A program made the position numbers and the translations under genes. This document shows positions 61,797-64,000 of a stretch of DNA of 64,000 nt, one piece after another. Origin of the DNA: Thermoflexaceae bacterium (lineage in GTDB: Bacteria; Chloroflexota; Dehalococcoidia; Tepidiformales; Tepidiformaceae); assembly GCA_015075555.1 (NCBI GenBank), contig JABTUD010000002.1, positions 682,001 to 746,000 of the forward strand. Direction: 5' to 3'. Position 1 is the stretch's first letter. Each line of letters opens with the position of its first letter. The notes beneath the pieces were generated by a model. The model was not told the origin of the DNA, did not search any database, and saw only the letters and a program-made list of their open reading frames with translations.

Positions 61797-62266
61797 TCGG
61801 CGGCCTTCACTTCCCGCGCCAGGCGAATCGCGCCGGCGACGGTGAGCCCACCCCTGACTTCGCCGTTGACCCAGACCTGTGGCGACTCATGGCATGTTCC
61901 CACGCACTGGCCCAGGTGAAGACCGTAGCGGCCGTCATCGCTGTGGCCGCCGAGAGGGAGCTCGAGGGTGTGCTCGATTGCTTCGCGAATGCGCTCGCCG
62001 CCGGCGAGGCGGCAGGCGGGGCCGCTGCACCACGTGATTTCGGTTTCGGGCGGCCTGTGGGTGCGGAAGTCGGCGTAGAACGTGACGCAACCGTAGACGA
62101 GGGCGGGCGTGGTGTTCAGCTGACGGGCAACGGCCTCGATGGCATCACGGGAGATGTAGCCATAGGTCTCCTGGACCCTGTGCAGCGCCGGGAGGAGGTG
62201 GCCCTTCCCGGGTTCGAATTCAGCGACCAGGTCCTTCAATTCCTGCGCAGTCGGCTCCGCACCCAT
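61793..62266 (-). CDS. nuoE: NuoE-like 2Fe-2S thioredoxin-fold subunit
   Basis: A 157-aa subunit of the 24-kDa type. An N-terminal helical part (LLPALHRVQETYGYISRDAIEAVARQLN) leads to the thioredoxin-like domain with cluster ligands CSGPAC and CVGTC. It passes electrons between the FMN subunit encoded next and a partner complex. GAGGT lies 7-8 bp before the ATG. A TATACT -10 is 33 bp upstream, making this the first gene of a two-gene operon. Confidence 0.92.
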   Translation of the reverse strand: MGAEPTAQELKDLVAEFEPGKGHLLPALHRVQETYGYISRDAIEAVARQLNTTPALVYGCVTFYADFRTHRPPETEITWCSGPACRLAGGERIREAIEHTLELPLGGHSDDGRYGLHLGQCVGTCHESPQVWVNGEVRGGLTVAGAIRLAREVKAAE

Positions 62267-62298
62267 GGGCAGCTACCTCAATTGTGAAACGTGGCACG

Positions 62299-62304
62299 AG
62301 TATA
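62299..62304 (-). promoter_or_regulatory. Candidate -10 element of the nuoEF-like operon
   Basis: On the minus strand GGGGTATACTCG is read, with TATACT close to consensus, about 33 bp before the ATG at 62266. The leader would be ~26 nt and include the GAGGT ribosome site. Confidence 0.42.
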
Positions 62305-62350
62305 CCCCGTACATGGTTCGTGGTCTTGCCGCCGGAGGATGTGAGCCGGT

Positions 62351-63670
62351 TCAGATGGAGAAGCGGCCAGCAGAATCGGCGTGCATGAGCAACGCCACCT
62401 TCTCCCCGAGGAGGAGGCTGTAGTTCTGGCCGCGGTCTTCGGGGTAGATCTGGGTGGTGTTGGCGAGGTAGAGGCCATCCACTCCGGTGCGGAGGTCCGG
62501 AATCGAGCGTGAGTAGTGGGTCGTGATCACGGGCTGGCCACCGGGGTCCTTGAACAGCCACTTCTGGCGCACCCACGAGGGGTCGAACCCCGGGTTGACC
62601 TGCCGGATGCCGTCCAGGTAGCTCGCGAACACAGCTTCGGCATCCATCTCCAGGACGGGATGCCCGGGGGGGACATAGTTGGAGAGGTAGACGATGTGAT
62701 TGCCGCCATAGCGCTCTGGCGGGATGAAGTTGGTGTGCTCGACGCAGGCCACGAACGGCAGCTGGTCGGCGATGTTCAGCCAGTAGATGCCGCTCAGCGG
62801 CCGGTCGAGTGCGAGCACCAGGCAGGTCGCCCACTGGTAGCGAACGCTATCGAGGATGGCGGCGTAGCCAGCGGGGAGGGAAGGCGCGATCTTTCGCGTG
62901 ATGGTGTTGGGCGTTGTCATGAGCACCCGGTCGAAGGGGTGCACCTGGCCGCCTGCGCGGATGCCCTGTACGGCGCCTTCTTCAACGACGACCTCATCGA
63001 CCGGGGTGTCGAGGTGGATGGCGCCACCTCGCTCCTCGACGAGGGCGGCGAGCTTCCGGATATAGGCCATGAACGACCCTTCGAGGTAGCCGAGCTGTTC
63101 CTTCATGCCCGCGCCCCCGCTACGTGAGGCGAAGCGGAGGTAGACCTTGCCCCAGAGCCATGTCATGCCCACCTGGTCTGCCTGGCCGGCGAACTTCCCC
63201 CGCAGGAGAGGCCCCCAGACAGCGGCAAAGGCCTTCTTCCCAACGGCGCGCTCCATCCACTGCCGGGCTGTCACCTCTTCGTACTTCTTCCAGTCTCCCT
63301 GCCGTCTCAACCAGAGCGCGGCGAGCCCGAGCCTGATGCGGCTGGTGAGTGGGATGGCGGTGAAGCGCAGCAGGTCCATGGGGGTCACGAACGGGAAGAC
63401 GCGGCCGTTGCGGAGGATTCCCACTTTCGAGTCTATCCACCGGAGCTGGTCGCCGAGCCCGAGCTCCTCGATGTAACGGACGACGGTGGTGTCGTTGGTG
63501 AACAGGTGATGATAGAAGCACTCGAGGGGCTCACCGCCCACGTCGAAGGTCACGACCTGGCCGCCGACATCGGGACGGCCTTCGAAGATGGTGACGCGGT
63601 GCCCGTGGTCCTGGAGGGTCCGTGCGGCAGCAAGGCCGGCTATTCCCGCGCCCACGATGCCGATGTTCAC
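62351..63670 (-). CDS. FAD-dependent amine oxidase/protoporphyrinogen-oxidase-like protein
   Basis: A 439-aa flavoprotein. The N-terminal FAD-binding motif is NIGIVGAGIAGLAAARTLQDHGHRVTIFEGRPDVGGQ, and the C-terminal FAD segment is TGVDGLYLANTTQIYPEDRGQNYSLLLGE. Members of this group oxidise or isomerise lipid-like, carotenoid or sugar-nucleotide substrates; the specific substrate is not readable. The start is GTG at 63670, overlapping the stop of the upstream membrane protein (GTGA), so the two genes are coupled. That partner suggests a role in lipid or polyprenol-linked glycan metabolism. Confidence 0.85.
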   Translation of the reverse strand: MNIGIVGAGIAGLAAARTLQDHGHRVTIFEGRPDVGGQVVTFDVGGEPLECFYHHLFTNDTTVVRYIEELGLGDQLRWIDSKVGILRNGRVFPFVTPMDLLRFTAIPLTSRIRLGLAALWLRRQGDWKKYEEVTARQWMERAVGKKAFAAVWGPLLRGKFAGQADQVGMTWLWGKVYLRFASRSGGAGMKEQLGYLEGSFMAYIRKLAALVEERGGAIHLDTPVDEVVVEEGAVQGIRAGGQVHPFDRVLMTTPNTITRKIAPSLPAGYAAILDSVRYQWATCLVLALDRPLSGIYWLNIADQLPFVACVEHTNFIPPERYGGNHIVYLSNYVPPGHPVLEMDAEAVFASYLDGIRQVNPGFDPSWVRQKWLFKDPGGQPVITTHYSRSIPDLRTGVDGLYLANTTQIYPEDRGQNYSLLLGEKVALLMHADSAGRFSI

Positions 63671-64000
63671 GGGACGCCTGCCTCGGACTCGACCTCTTCG
63701 ACATCGACCCTGGCGATGCGCCCGAAAGAGACGCCGAAGCTCCAGAGGAAGATGAGGCCGAGGATGGTGGTGGGGATGAGGATGATGGCGTGGGCCACTA
63801 TCGAATACGCCCCGGCATCGGCGCCTTCGACGCCCGCACCGACGAGCACGAGCTTTGCGGCCCACTCGAACGGCCCGGTCCCACCAAAGAAAGTGGGGAT
63901 GATGATGGCGAGGTTGGCCGCCGAGAGCAGCAGGCAGTAGTGCGCGAACCCGACGCCGAGGTCGAAGCCCTGGCCAATTACGGCATAGCAGGCCGCTTCG
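63667..64000 (-). CDS. Flippase-like/lysylphosphatidylglycerol synthase TM-domain protein, C-terminal part
   Basis: This is the 3' end of a UPF0104/AglD-like integral membrane protein whose start lies beyond the right edge. The visible ~110 residues show the conserved IIIPTFFGGTGPFEWAAKLVL segment (iP..GG.G.fE), then a membrane helix (AIILIPTTILGLIFLW) and a short acidic cytosolic tail. Such proteins are membrane flippase-like or glycolipid-related. The stop overlaps the GTG of the flavin oxidoreductase gene. Confidence 0.8.
   Translation of the reverse strand, partial: EAACYAVIGQGFDLGVGFAHYCLLLSAANLAIIIPTFFGGTGPFEWAAKLVLVGAGVEGADAGAYSIVAHAIILIPTTILGLIFLWSFGVSFGRIARVDVEEVESEAGVP

Overview
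The window is about 64 kb of GC-rich bacterial chromosome. Genes are densely packed on both strands, with several stop/start overlaps of 4 bp and no gene-free stretch longer than about 160 bp. F420-dependent luciferase-like (LLM) oxidoreductases, CaiB/BaiF-type CoA transferases, a fused acyl-CoA carboxylase, a B12-dependent mutase, a TIGR03960-type radical SAM protein and apparent leaderless starts together suggest a Chloroflexota bacterium, perhaps of the Dehalococcoidia/Tepidiformia type. That placement is an inference from gene content, not a phylogeny. I saw no tRNA, rRNA, CRISPR array, transposase or integrase.

Layout. 1-11 kb: 3' end of tyrS, a small orphan, a SixA-like phosphatase, a Ppx/GppA phosphatase, a lipoprotein substrate-binding protein, a radical SAM protein, an ABC-2 exporter pair, an F420-type LLM enzyme, a TesB-like thioesterase and a short-chain dehydrogenase (SDR). 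11-20.5 kb: a serine hydrolase, a single-chain acyl-CoA carboxylase (biotin carboxylase, biotin carrier and carboxyltransferase in 1133 aa), a tandem-fused type III CoA transferase, a second LLM enzyme and a lipocalin-like protein. 20.4-48.7 kb: an extracellular contractile injection system (eCIS) island. 48.8-54.7 kb: RpiB, an enoyl-CoA hydratase-like protein, an SDR, a split B12-dependent acyl-CoA mutase and an NDP-forming CoA ligase alpha-type protein. 54.7-64 kb: mutL-mutS, a nucleotidyltransferase-like gene, NuoF/NuoE-like subunits, a flavin oxidoreductase and the 3' part of a flippase-like membrane protein.

The eCIS island is the centrepiece. In order on the plus strand it encodes an AAA+ ATPase, a DUF4157 zincin, a Pvc16-type cap protein, sheath, tube, a T4-type baseplate chaperone, a DUF6760 module, a second tube, a 771-aa Pro/Ala-rich protein, a LysM tube-cap protein, a VgrG-like spike, PAAR, gp25, gpJ-like and gpI-like baseplate proteins. 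No tail fibre is visible. A 1935-aa candidate cargo lies on the opposite strand at the left edge. Three proteins sharing one architecture (cytoplasmic FHA, Ig-like repeats, one membrane helix, variable outer domain) flank the cluster. They could be membrane receptors or anchors for the particle.

The sharpest sequence-level signal is at 36160-36207. The T4-type chaperone ORF contains a slippery heptamer G_GGG_GGA in the correct phase, a 5-nt spacer and a 12-bp stem-loop enclosing its own stop codon. The DUF6760 ORF, which has no credible start of its own, opens in the -1 frame. This looks like a programmed -1 frameshift analogous to the G/GT tail-chaperone switch of phages.
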